Notes under the pieces: generated by a model | What the model was told of the DNA's origin: nothing | What the model saw: the letters and a program-made list of their open reading frames with translations, nothing else | Database searches by the model: none | Program-made: the position numbers and the translations under genes | Assembly (NCBI GenBank): GCA_964435475.1 | Contig: CAYSZB010000015.1 | Location: 1 to 42,981 of the forward strand | Source: CAYSZB01 sp964435475 | Lineage (GTDB): Bacteria; Chloroflexota; Anaerolineae; Anaerolineales; Anaerolineaceae | Length of the DNA stretch: 42,981 bases | Reading direction: 5' to 3' | Shown: piece after piece, positions 25,852 to 34,587 of the stretch | Numbering within the stretch: position 1 is the stretch's first letter | Layout of the letters: each line of letters opens with the position of its first letter

Positions 25852-26967
25852 ATGCGCATCCTGTATTTCACCAGCTCAGATTCTCCCCATGACCAACGTT
25901 TTCTCAAAGCGATGGTCCAAAGCGGGCATGAGCCGTATGCCTTGAGGTTGACGCCTCTCAGTGAAAATAAGAACCGGATAGCTGGCGTGCATGAGATCGA
26001 TTGGGATGGCAGCCCCAGGAAGATGGCTTTCACGGATATCCCGAGGGTTGTTCGACAGGTGAAACGCATCATCCGCGAGACAAACCCTGATGTGGTGCAT
26101 GCCGGTCCGATCCAGGGACCTGCATACCTGGCAGCTTTGGCGCATGCCAGGCCGCTATTAGCGATGTCGTGGGGTTTTGACCTGATGAAGATCGCTCAAA
26201 AGAATGCTCTGACCAAATGGGTCACCCGGTACACGCTACGCCATTGTGCCATGCTGGCAGTGGATTGCCAGGCAGTGATGGACCAGGCAACCAGGTTTGG
26301 TGCTGACCCCGCCAATATTGTGATTTTTCCCTGGGGTGTAGACCTGGAGGTTTTCAGCCCCCAGGCAGGTATTGCCAAAGGCAAAGAACTTCGCCATCAA
26401 CTTGGATGGGGCGAACAATTTGTTATCCTGGGGACCCGCACCTGGGAACCGATGTATGGTATGGATGTGTTGGCAGAAGCTTTTGTCATGGCAGCTGCAA
26501 AAGAGCCGCAATTGCGATTGATCCTGGTGGGACAGGGATCCCAGGAACAAAAGATCCGCGCGATCCTGCAGGAAGGCGGGGTCATTGACCGTGTTTGGTT
26601 TGCCGGCAGAGTGGAACAGGCTGACCTGCCAGGCTTTTACTGTGCTGCTGACCTTTATGTAAGTCCTTCGCACGTTGATGGTAGTTCGATCTCCCTGTTG
26701 GAAGCCCTGGCCTGTGGCAGACCAGTGCTCGTTTCAGATATCCCAGGCAACCAGGAGTGGGTCGAGGAAGGCGAGACAGGTTGGCTATTTGAAGATTATG
26801 ATGAATCATCCCTGGCTGGCAAGTTGCATGAAGTAATTCACTCAAAAGAATTAGAAAAAATGAGCTTAAATGGCCGTCACCTGGTGCAGGAAAAGGCTGA
26901 CTGGAATAAAAGCGTTCACACACTGAACCAGGCATATGAAAAGCTGGTTAAGAGGAACAAAAGATGA
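25852..26967 (+). CDS. Glycosyltransferase family 4 protein
   Basis: The 371-residue GT-B protein starts with MRILYFTSSDSPHDQRFL and has ILGTRTWEPMYGMDVLAEAF (about 193-212) and, near the C-terminus, SPSHVDGSSISLLEALACG (about 274-292) followed by RPVLVSDIPGN, the donor-binding region of GT4 enzymes. The substrate is unknown. It ends in an ATGA overlap with the lipoprotein gene, so both are made together. Confidence 0.9.
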   Translation: MRILYFTSSDSPHDQRFLKAMVQSGHEPYALRLTPLSENKNRIAGVHEIDWDGSPRKMAFTDIPRVVRQVKRIIRETNPDVVHAGPIQGPAYLAALAHARPLLAMSWGFDLMKIAQKNALTKWVTRYTLRHCAMLAVDCQAVMDQATRFGADPANIVIFPWGVDLEVFSPQAGIAKGKELRHQLGWGEQFVILGTRTWEPMYGMDVLAEAFVMAAAKEPQLRLILVGQGSQEQKIRAILQEGGVIDRVWFAGRVEQADLPGFYCAADLYVSPSHVDGSSISLLEALACGRPVLVSDIPGNQEWVEEGETGWLFEDYDESSLAGKLHEVIHSKELEKMSLNGRHLVQEKADWNKSVHTLNQAYEKLVKRNKR

Positions 26968-27617
26968 AATTTGCTAAAGATAGAAGAATGCTGATCATCC
27001 TCATAATGGTCATGGCAACTCTGGCATGTACCCTGCCATTTGCCAAAAAAGATACGACCGATTACGTCGCCCAGGCGGAAACAGAAGCTCTAACCCTGGG
27101 CTGGACGGTCTACTCCAATCGCGGGGTGCAAATCTCCCTGCCTTCTACCTACATGCTCAGTGAGATCGAGCAGGACGTTCCCGGTATTCAAAGCATTTTG
27201 GAGATGCTGGCTGGTTCCCAGGCTGGCACCAGCGTCGAAAACTTAATGGAACGGTTCACGGATGATGTGATGATGTGGGGAACCAACCTGGATGGCAACC
27301 TGACCAATCCAACCCGCATCTTGATCCTTAAAAATGAGGCTTTGGCCAAGTTACCACTCGCCCTGGTCAGCCTGATCGATCCATCCAAGATAAGTCCCAA
27401 GGCAGGCATCATAGAAGAGACAAAAATGGTCCTGGGTGGTAGGGAAGTGCTGCAGGTTACCGCAATACAGGAAGCTTCTGCAGAAGCGATCTATATGTTG
27501 AAGGATTCGGATAAGCTTTGGATCATCAGTTTTATCACCACACCTGATCGCATAACTTCCAGCCTGCCAGATTTTCAGCGTAGCGTATCAACCTTCAGGG
27601 TTATAACCGTAGAATAA
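26964..27617 (+). CDS. Predicted lipoprotein of unknown function
   Basis: The 217-residue protein has a short basic N-terminus, a hydrophobic stretch and the lipobox ATLAC with the acylated cysteine at C22, so it is probably anchored outside the membrane. The mature part is a mixed alpha/beta region with no motif I recognise; it resembles in style the small secreted proteins that contain a PsbP/LpqN-like fold (WTVYSNRGVQISLPSTY near residue 48), but this is only an impression. It overlaps the upstream GT4 gene by four nt and sits alone among cytoplasmic sugar enzymes. Confidence 0.7.
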   Translation: MKFAKDRRMLIILIMVMATLACTLPFAKKDTTDYVAQAETEALTLGWTVYSNRGVQISLPSTYMLSEIEQDVPGIQSILEMLAGSQAGTSVENLMERFTDDVMMWGTNLDGNLTNPTRILILKNEALAKLPLALVSLIDPSKISPKAGIIEETKMVLGGREVLQVTAIQEASAEAIYMLKDSDKLWIISFITTPDRITSSLPDFQRSVSTFRVITVE

Positions 27618-27638
27618 TAAAGGAGCCGGATAGCTTAA

Positions 27639-28403
27639 ATGATGATCGTAGCCATTGTACAGGGACGCATGACCTCCAAACGCCTACCCGGCAAGATCCT
27701 TTTGGACCTGGGCGGGCAGCCCATGCTTGCCCGTGTTTTGCAGCGTGTGCGGCGATCCAGGTTGATCGACCAGCTGGTTATGGCAACAACGGTGGATTCT
27801 TCGGATGACCCGGTAGCAGAATTCTGTCGCCAGCGGGGATATGCCTGCTTCAGGGGCAACCTCTTTGACGTCCTTGACCGCTATTACCAGGCGGCAAGAC
27901 ATTTTAATGCTGATGTGGTGGTACGCATCACAGCGGATTGCCCGGTCATCGATCCCCTTGAAATAGATCGCACCGTCCAGGCTTTTTTGGATGCAGATGT
28001 CGATTTTGCAGCGAACCGCCTGCCTCCTCCTTTCAAAAGGACAACCCCCATTGGAACGGATACCGAAGTGGTGAAATTTGCCGCCTTGGAACGCGCCTGG
28101 AAGGAAGCTTCAGAAAAATATGAGCGTGAGCATGTCATGCCATATTTTTATGACCAACCGGGTCGCTTCAAGACCCTGGTCCTGGACCACGAGCCAGACC
28201 TTGGTCACCTGCGCTGGACGGTAGATACTCCAGAAGATCTTGAGGTACTCCGCCAGATCTATGCCAGTTTTAATAACCGGGATGATTTTTCAACGGATGA
28301 ATTGATTGAGCACTGCAGGTTGCATCCTGATTGGCAGTTGTTAAATGCAAATATCAATCATAATACCTTCCTGGATACCGACACAAGGAACAAGGGTCAA
28401 TAA
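27639..28403 (+). CDS. SpsF-like cytidylyltransferase-family protein
   Basis: The 254-residue protein shows the nucleotidyltransferase start IVAIVQGRMTSKRLPGKIL (about 3-21), VVRITADCPVIDP (about 94-106), and a C-terminal LRWTVDTPEDLEVL segment (about 190-203). These are the marks of SpsF, a relative of CMP-Kdo/CMP-NeuAc synthetases that occurs in spore-coat and pseudaminic-acid type clusters. It could activate an ulosonic acid with CTP, but the family has varied roles. AAAGGAG precedes two adjacent ATG codons (27639, 27642); either may be used. Confidence 0.85.
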   Translation: MMIVAIVQGRMTSKRLPGKILLDLGGQPMLARVLQRVRRSRLIDQLVMATTVDSSDDPVAEFCRQRGYACFRGNLFDVLDRYYQAARHFNADVVVRITADCPVIDPLEIDRTVQAFLDADVDFAANRLPPPFKRTTPIGTDTEVVKFAALERAWKEASEKYEREHVMPYFYDQPGRFKTLVLDHEPDLGHLRWTVDTPEDLEVLRQIYASFNNRDDFSTDELIEHCRLHPDWQLLNANINHNTFLDTDTRNKGQ

Positions 28404-28405
28404 AT

Positions 28406-29305
28406 ATGTCCACATTAGCATCTGATCATACCTGTCCTTTCTGCATATCCAATAAAGCCCGCTTTTTTCACACTGCCAGTTCATTTGGCTACCAGGTCAG
28501 GTATTACCAGTGCACCATTTGCGGGTTAATTTTCCAGGATCAACAGGAGAGCCAGGCGGCTGACCCGGATTTTTACGCGCAAACCTATCGCACGATCTAC
28601 CAGCAGACGGAAAGCCCGACAGCCAAAGACCTGCGGGTTCAAAAACAAAGGGCTGAACACACTCTGCAGTGGATAATGATGCAGGGTATTCCGAATGTGG
28701 ATCGTGCATTGGATATCGGCGCTTCAGCCGGGGTGTTCCTGGACGAGATAAGATCCCAACTGCAATGCAATGTTATGGGTGTTGAACCGGGTGAGGTATA
28801 CCGCGCGTTTGCCCAGGATAAGGGTTTGACCATCTTCCCGTCTCTGAATGATTTGAAAAGACAAACAGTGAACAAATTTGACCTGATCAGCCTGATGCAT
28901 GTCCTGGAGCATTTGCCAGACCCCCTGGCGAGCCTGGAAGACTTGCGAACATCACTCATGCAAAGCAATGGTTACCTGTTAATTGAGGTGCCGAATTTTT
29001 ATGCGCATGACAGCTATGAACTGGCGCACCTGGTCTGTTTTACACCATTCAGCCTCAAGCAGCTTGTCAAACAGGCTGGTTTTAAGATTATTGCCACCCG
29101 TCTGCATGGTTTTCCCCGTTCAAAACTTCTGCCGCTTTACATTACCCTGCTGGCATCCCCAAACCAGGGGAATCAAGATACCAAAAAGATCAAACGTGAC
29201 CTCTGTGTCAGGCAAAAACGCACTTTTGCCATGTTCCACCGCAGAGTGGTGCAAAAACTGTTTCCACACATGGCATGGCTGCCGCTGAAGGATGTCCAGG
29301 CATGA
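28406..29305 (+). CDS. Class I methyltransferase with N-terminal zinc-ribbon
   Basis: The 299-residue protein begins with two cysteine pairs, CPFC (about 10-13) and CTIC (about 36-39), forming a small zinc ribbon, followed by a methyltransferase domain with ALDIGASAGVFLDEI (about 97-111) and SLMHVLEHLPDPLASL (about 162-177). This Methyltransf_23-type architecture is common in sugar clusters, where it methylates sugar or nucleotide-sugar intermediates. It overlaps the next gene by four nt (ATGA). Confidence 0.87.
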   Translation: MSTLASDHTCPFCISNKARFFHTASSFGYQVRYYQCTICGLIFQDQQESQAADPDFYAQTYRTIYQQTESPTAKDLRVQKQRAEHTLQWIMMQGIPNVDRALDIGASAGVFLDEIRSQLQCNVMGVEPGEVYRAFAQDKGLTIFPSLNDLKRQTVNKFDLISLMHVLEHLPDPLASLEDLRTSLMQSNGYLLIEVPNFYAHDSYELAHLVCFTPFSLKQLVKQAGFKIIATRLHGFPRSKLLPLYITLLASPNQGNQDTKKIKRDLCVRQKRTFAMFHRRVVQKLFPHMAWLPLKDVQA

Positions 29306-30240
29306 GTTTGTTAACCATTTTTACCGCCCCCAAGCCTTTCACCAACCCGCATATTGCGACCATCCAGCGCAATGCCCTTAAATCCTGGGCAGCTTTGGGA
29401 AATGATGTTGACGTGGTCATGATCGGTAATGAGGTTGGCATGCCTGAGGTAGCCCGGGAACTGAAGATCCCGCACCTGGCACAGGTTAAATGCAATGCCC
29501 AGGGAACGCCGTTGATCAGTTCCATCTTTGAGTTGGGCAGGCAGTTCAATGATAACCCCTTCCTGGCTTATGTTAACGCTGACATTATTCTGCTTCCGGA
29601 CATGCTCGATGCAGTCAGGTGTGTGATGAATACCTTACCCCGCTTCCTGATAATCGGGCAGAGGTATGACCTGCAAGTTGAACAGGAACTTAATTTCAAC
29701 GCCAATTATCCGGCCGAGCTTCGCGCATGGGTCAAACGCGATGGGCAGTTGCACACCAGGACGGGAAGCGATTATTTCATCTTTCCACGTTCGACCTTTG
29801 GCGATGTTCCCGAATTTGCGGTGGGCAGGGCGCGATGGGACAACTGGATGATTTTCCATGCCCGCGTGCAGAAAATGCCGGTCATTGATGCCACCCCATC
29901 CGTCATGGTCATCCATCAGAACCACGACTACAGTCACCTACCGGGCGGTCAGACTCATTATAAACTGCCTGAGTCCAATGAAAACCTGAAACTGGCAGGC
30001 GGCAGGCGCAATGTCTTTCAACTGGATGATGCCAGCCATGTTCTTGCCAATGGTCAACTTAAGAAAATGAAATTGACCTGGCGGCGCTTCTGGCGTGAAT
30101 TTGAGATCTGGCCGCTCATCCACCTGCGTTCATCACGCCTGGGTTGGATAACCTTTGCCATCACGCATCCCGGCAAGGCTTTCCAGGACCTGCGGGGGCG
30201 ACTGAATTTATTGATCAAGAACAGAAAGGGTAAAGCTTAA
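29302..30240 (+). CDS. GT-A-like glycosyltransferase-type protein
   Basis: From ATG 29302 the protein has 312 residues. It starts with SLLTIFTAPKPF, then NALKSWAAL (about 24-32) and FLAYVNADIILLPDM (about 90-104), which places a DxD-like NAD motif where GT-A enzymes bind the nucleotide sugar. A TGSDYFIFPRSTFG segment follows (about 153-166). I do not recognise a named family. The start at 29275 in the longer frame would overlap the previous gene by 31 nt; the ATGA overlap at 29302 is more natural. Confidence 0.7.
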   Translation: MSLLTIFTAPKPFTNPHIATIQRNALKSWAALGNDVDVVMIGNEVGMPEVARELKIPHLAQVKCNAQGTPLISSIFELGRQFNDNPFLAYVNADIILLPDMLDAVRCVMNTLPRFLIIGQRYDLQVEQELNFNANYPAELRAWVKRDGQLHTRTGSDYFIFPRSTFGDVPEFAVGRARWDNWMIFHARVQKMPVIDATPSVMVIHQNHDYSHLPGGQTHYKLPESNENLKLAGGRRNVFQLDDASHVLANGQLKKMKLTWRRFWREFEIWPLIHLRSSRLGWITFAITHPGKAFQDLRGRLNLLIKNRKGKA

Positions 30241-30259
30241 CCAAGCTTTCAAGAGACCT

Positions 30260-31416
30260 ATGCCCAGAATTGGAATGAACCCCTCGCGGGGACAAAAACT
30301 TGACTTCACTCCTGCCCGGGTGACGGCATGTGTGCTGACCTTCGTCCCCCACCAGGCTGGCTTTTTTGCCCAGCGCATGAGCACAGCCAGGATGACTATT
30401 GAGAGCATCATTGCCAACACGGAAATACCCTGTGATAAGCTTGTTTTTGATAATGGCAGCTGCCCGGAGATGGTCAATTATCTCAAAGGTCTTTTGGATG
30501 CCGGGAAGATCGACTTTTTGATGCTTTCACGGCACAACATCGGCAAGCTGAATGCCTTGAGAGCAATGTTCCAGGCGGCACCGGGCGAGGTCATTGCCTA
30601 TGCCGACGATGATATCTACCACCTGCCGGGATGGCTGCCTGCACACCTGGAAGTACTGGATACCTACCCGAACGTGGGAGCGGTGACTGGCTTTTACGTC
30701 AGGCAGCGGGTCAGGTTAAGTTCGTCCAACACGGTGAAGTGGGCAGGGGAAGGTGGGCATACTGTCAAGAAGGGTTTATTGGTCCCCCGACAGTGGGAAG
30801 ACGAATACATTGATGCCTATGATCGCTCGCCGGAACGCTACCAGGAAGAGACAGAGGGTATTGAAGATATCCTGGTAAAACACCACGATGTTGAAGCCTG
30901 GGTTGGTGCACATCATTTCCAGATGGTGACACCCAAAANNNNNNNNNNNNNNNNNNNNNNNNNNNNNNNNNNNNNNNNNNNNNNNNNNNNNNNNNNNNNN
31001 NNNNNNNNNNNNNNNNNNNNNNNNNNNNNNNNNNNNNNCACGATGTTGAAGCCTGGGTTGGTGCACATCATTTCCAGATGGTGACACCCAAAAGGGTCAT
31101 TTTGCCGATCATTGACGAAATGCTGCCCTCCAGGTGGAATGATGGCATGATGGGACGCATGGTCGAGATGGATGACCTGATGGATGCCAAAGGGTACCTG
31201 CGCCTGACCACCCGCGATCAGAACATCAAGTTGATGGGCAACACCATCACCAACGAGATCAGCCTGGTTGCCAGGTCACATGGACTTGAGGTGGAGGCGA
31301 CCAAATTCCAAAGTGAACCCAAGGGATTGATACGAAAAATTGTCTCGATCCCAGTCATACGGAAAGTGATGCAGTTCGTGGTGAACAAATTCCACCACCT
31401 GTTGAACTTAAAATAA
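30260..31416 (+). CDS. Glycosyltransferase family 2-like protein, interrupted by a scaffold gap
   Basis: The reading frame is split by 100 N at 30939-31038. The 55 nt before the gap (30884-30938) are repeated exactly after it (31039-31093). Removing the gap and one copy gives one continuous frame of 1002 nt, 333 residues, with no frameshift: position 30938 joins to 31094. The protein has ACVLTFVPHQAGF near the start, VFDNGSCPEM (about 63-72), HNIGKLNALRAMFQA (about 94-108) and AYADDDIYHLPGW (about 114-126) with the DxD metal-binding motif, a GT2-like layout. Its donor is unknown. As deposited, the gene looks broken into two pieces; that is an assembly effect. Confidence 0.82.
30884..31093. 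repeat. Scaffold gap flanked by a 55-nt duplicated contig end
   Basis: 30884-30938 and 31039-31093 are identical 55-nt sequences on either side of 100 N (30939-31038). The uniform N length and exact duplication show that two contigs with overlapping ends were scaffolded without merging. The real sequence is probably 155 nt shorter here. Confidence 0.93.
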
Positions 31417-31432
31417 TTAAGGTGAGGTTGGC

Positions 31433-32425
31433 GTGAAATTCTTAATTGCAGGTTCAGGTTCGATTGGCAGGCGGCATATCCGCAACCTGCTTTCCCTGGG
31501 AGAAACGGATATCACCCTGTTCAGAACCCACCAGGCAACATTGCCGGATGATGAACTAAAGCGTTTTCCGGTTGAAACCGATCTGCATAAGGCTTTGGAA
31601 AACCAGCCTGATGCAGTGATCATCTCAAACCCGACCAGCAAACACATGGATGTTGCCCTGCCGGCGTCTCAGGCTGGAATTCACATGCTGATCGAGAAAC
31701 CAGTGTCAGACTCCCTGGCCCAAATAGACCAACTGGCTGAAGTTATTGCCCAAAAAGGCTGCCGGGTACTTGTGGGGTTCCAGTTCAGGTTTCACCCGGT
31801 TTTGCAGCAGGTCCGGCAGTTGCTGCTGGATGGTGCTATGGGTAAGGTCATCTCGATCAGGGCGCACTGGGGTGAATATTTACCCGGCTGGCACCCATGG
31901 GAAGACTACCGTGTCAGCTATGCCTCCCGCAATGACCTGGGCGGTGGGGTTGTCCTGACGCTGAGCCATCCCCTGGACTACCTGCGTTGGATGGTTGGTG
32001 AGGTAAAGACTGTATCCGCCAACATTGGCAAGATCAGCGAGCTTGAGTTGTCAGTGGATGATAACGCCGAGATCACCTTGGAGTTTGCATCCGGTTGTGT
32101 CGGGCAGGTGCACCTCGATTATTACCAGAGGCCGCCTGAACATAGGCTTGAGATCACCACCAGCGAAGGAACCATCCAGTGGCAAAATGCCAGTGGCGCT
32201 GCACGGGTGTATCATGTTGAGCGTGGCTGGTCTGACCTGCAGCCCCCTGTTGGTTTTGATCGCAATGATATGTTTATTGCTGAAATGCGGCATTTTCTTG
32301 AAGTGGTTCGTGGAAATCAGGATCCTGTTTGCAGTTTCAATGATGGTGTCAGTGCATTGAAGATCGCACTGGGTGCACATAGGTCTACAGAATTGCAAGG
32401 GAAGGCTGTCGGGCTTGACGCTTGA
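31433..32425 (+). CDS. Gfo/Idh/MocA family oxidoreductase
   Basis: The 330-residue protein has the N-terminal dinucleotide loop IAGSGSIGRRHIRNLLSLG (about 4-22), the EKPVSDSL motif (about 88-95, lysine of the EKP signature), and the C-terminal sheet with GGGVVLTLSHPLDYLRW (about 168-184), where the histidine of the DxxxH-type site lies. The family oxidises or reduces sugars and nucleotide sugars with NAD(P). Translation begins at GTG 31433, preceded by AAGGTGAGG. The substrate is unknown, but it stands at the head of the second ulosonic acid sub-cluster. Confidence 0.9.
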   Translation: MKFLIAGSGSIGRRHIRNLLSLGETDITLFRTHQATLPDDELKRFPVETDLHKALENQPDAVIISNPTSKHMDVALPASQAGIHMLIEKPVSDSLAQIDQLAEVIAQKGCRVLVGFQFRFHPVLQQVRQLLLDGAMGKVISIRAHWGEYLPGWHPWEDYRVSYASRNDLGGGVVLTLSHPLDYLRWMVGEVKTVSANIGKISELELSVDDNAEITLEFASGCVGQVHLDYYQRPPEHRLEITTSEGTIQWQNASGAARVYHVERGWSDLQPPVGFDRNDMFIAEMRHFLEVVRGNQDPVCSFNDGVSALKIALGAHRSTELQGKAVGLDA

Positions 32426-32524
32426 TTTGGTGATGTCATCTCATGATCAGGCATCATAATTTATAATCACTCAATAAATGGACTATACTAAAAACACATT
32501 TATTTTTTGAAAATTGGAAATAAT
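32426..32524 (+). promoter_or_regulatory. AT-rich intergenic region with possible internal promoter
   Basis: This 99-nt gap is clearly more AT-rich than the flanking genes and holds TATAAT (32462-32467) and TATACT (32484-32489). Neither has a convincing -35 box. It may restart transcription before the SDR/NeuA/NeuB genes. Confidence 0.35.
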
Positions 32525-33349
32525 ATGCCAACAATATTTGATAAGTTTTCAATGACCAGCAAAACTGCCATTATTACAGGCGGAGCTGGTTTATTAGGTA
32601 AGCAATTTTCGCTCACTTTGGCCCAGGCAGGCGCAAATGTGGTGGTCGCCGATTTGAACCAGGCAGCCGCACAAACACAGGCTGATTTCATAACCAGTCA
32701 GGGTTTTAAAGCCGAAGCGGTTGCAGTGGACGTCTCAGACCCGCAATCAATTAACGCGCTTGTCAAGCATGTCAAAGAACAATATGGCCGGGTGGATGTG
32801 CTGGTCAATAGTGCGGCGATCGACCCGAAATTTGACTCCACCCATATTGATGGGCAGGTTAAGAACGATTTTGAACACTATCCCCTGGCGGCCTGGAATG
32901 CTTCTTTGAACATAAACCTGACCGGGATGTTCCTGATGTCCCAGGCGGTTGCCACACCCATGCTGGAGCAGGGGCGGGGCGTCATCATCAATATCTGTTC
33001 CACTTATGGTTTAGCGGGTCCTGACCAAAGATTGTATATCATCCCGGGCGAACCGCCCAAGGTAAAACCGGTGGACTACTCGGTGACCAAGGCTGGTGTA
33101 TTGGGTTTCACACGCTACCTGGCAGCCTACTATGCCGGCAGGAATATCCGCGTAAACGCTTTGACCCCTGGTGGCGTTTTCAATGATCACAGCACGGGCT
33201 TTGTCAATAACTATGCTGCCAGGACGATCATGGGAAGAATGGCGAATATTGATGAGATGAATGGTGCCATTCTATTCCTGGCTAGTGATGCCTCCACTTA
33301 CATGACGGGTTCCAACCTGGTAGTGGACGGAGGTTGGACGGCATGGTAA
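32525..33349 (+). CDS. Short-chain dehydrogenase/reductase (copy 1)
   Basis: From ATG 32525 the classical SDR has 274 residues, with cofactor loop TGGAGLLG (about 17-24), a VNSAAIDP segment (about 95-102), the catalytic serine region ICSTYGLAG (about 156-164), and catalytic YSVTKAG (about 185-191). The C-terminal TGSNLVVDGG is typical. Reactant unknown; SDRs of this kind in NulO clusters are often annotated as sugar or acylneuraminate-type oxidoreductases. A TTG start at 32507 in the same frame is less likely. It ends just after the ATG of the NeuA-HAD gene. Confidence 0.88.
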   Translation: MPTIFDKFSMTSKTAIITGGAGLLGKQFSLTLAQAGANVVVADLNQAAAQTQADFITSQGFKAEAVAVDVSDPQSINALVKHVKEQYGRVDVLVNSAAIDPKFDSTHIDGQVKNDFEHYPLAAWNASLNINLTGMFLMSQAVATPMLEQGRGVIINICSTYGLAGPDQRLYIIPGEPPKVKPVDYSVTKAGVLGFTRYLAAYYAGRNIRVNALTPGGVFNDHSTGFVNNYAARTIMGRMANIDEMNGAILFLASDASTYMTGSNLVVDGGWTAW

Positions 33350-34587
33350 AAGTGCCCGAAGTTCTCGCATTGGTCCCGGCACGGGGCGGCTCGAAGGGCA
33401 TTCCACGTAAAAATATCCGTGATTTCGCCGGTTACCCACTGATCGCTTACAGCATCCTGGCGGGCTTGTGCGCGAAATTGGTGACACGGGTCATTGTCAG
33501 TACTGAAGACCAGGAAATTGCTGAGGTGGCAAAGGCATGGGGTGCCGAGGTGCCATTTTTGCGACCCCAGGAACTGGCACAGGATCAATCCCTTGACCTG
33601 CCAGTCATGCAGCATGCCTTGAAATGGCTGGCTGAAAACGAGGGCTATCACCCGGAGATCGTGGTCTGGTTGCGACCAACTTCGCCTGTCAGACCACTAA
33701 ATTGCGTGGATGATGCTGTCACCCTTTTGCTTGAACATCCCGAAGCAGATTCGGTGCGCGGGGTGGTGCCAGCCGGACAGAACCCTTATAAGATGTGGCG
33801 GGTGGATCAGACCAGCGGTGTGATGACACCTTTGATCAGCGTGGAAGGCATCCATGAAGCATACAATGCGCCGCGCCAGGTCTTGCCGCAGGCCTTCTGG
33901 CAGACCGGGCACATTGATGCCATCCGCTCAAGACTAATTACTGAGAGAAACACACCAACAGGTGATGTGATCCTGCCATTGTTCATCGACCCGCGTTATA
34001 CAGTGGATATTGACAAGCCTTCCGACTGGCAGGGAGCAGAGGCCCTGGTGAAGGATGGTCATCTGGACATGGTGGACCCCGCTTCCCGCAGGCGGCAATT
34101 CCCGGCTGAACTCAAGTTGTTGGTAATGGATTTTGATGGTGTCCTGACCGATAACCGCGTGTGGGTTGACCAGGACGGGCATGAATCTGTTGCTGCCAAT
34201 CGATCTGATAGTTTGGGACTTGATTCATTAAGAGCCAATTCTGATATTGAGTTGTTGGTAATTTCAAAAGAAACAAACCCTGTAGTCACCGCCCGCTGTA
34301 AAAAACTGGGCATCCCGGTTTTCCAGTCAGTGTCTGATAAAGGGCAGGCTTTAAAAGAAATCCTCAGGCAAAAAAAACTTAATCCACAACAGGTGATGTT
34401 CATAGGCAATGACACCAATGACCTGCCTGCTTTCGAGGTGGCTGGCTATGCCGTGGTGCCGGCAGACGCGCACCCCAGCATTGCCCGCCTGGCAGACCTG
34501 GTGCTGACCCACAATGGAGGGCATGGTGCGGTCAGGGAACTGTGTGACCTTATCTTAAGTAAGAACGAGAACAAAAGGAAACTATGA
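33343..34587 (+). CDS. CMP-nonulosonate cytidylyltransferase fused to HAD phosphatase (CMAS-like)
   Basis: The 414-residue fusion has an N-terminal cytidylyltransferase domain (about 1-235) with ALVPARGGSKGIPRKN (about 9-24) and LRPTSPVRP (about 110-118), the NeuA signatures, and a C-terminal KdsC-type HAD domain (about 257-406). The HAD residues needed for phosphatase action are all present: D263 and D265 in MDFDGVLTDN, S308, K333, and D357/D360 in GNDTND. The first domain would join CTP to a sialic-type acid; the second could dephosphorylate a 9-phosphate precursor. Animal CMAS has the same order. ATG 33343 is chosen because GGAGG lies nine nt upstream; the start overlaps the SDR stop. It ends in an ATGA overlap with the NeuB-like gene. 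Confidence 0.9.
   Translation: MVKVPEVLALVPARGGSKGIPRKNIRDFAGYPLIAYSILAGLCAKLVTRVIVSTEDQEIAEVAKAWGAEVPFLRPQELAQDQSLDLPVMQHALKWLAENEGYHPEIVVWLRPTSPVRPLNCVDDAVTLLLEHPEADSVRGVVPAGQNPYKMWRVDQTSGVMTPLISVEGIHEAYNAPRQVLPQAFWQTGHIDAIRSRLITERNTPTGDVILPLFIDPRYTVDIDKPSDWQGAEALVKDGHLDMVDPASRRRQFPAELKLLVMDFDGVLTDNRVWVDQDGHESVAANRSDSLGLDSLRANSDIELLVISKETNPVVTARCKKLGIPVFQSVSDKGQALKEILRQKKLNPQQVMFIGNDTNDLPAFEVAGYAVVPADAHPSIARLADLVLTHNGGHGAVRELCDLILSKNENKRKL

Noticed and set aside
30939..31038. Stop in the glycosyltransferase read as a true gene disruption
   Set aside because: It is a run of exactly 100 N flanked by identical 55-nt copies, so it is a scaffolding artefact and the gene is not a pseudogene.
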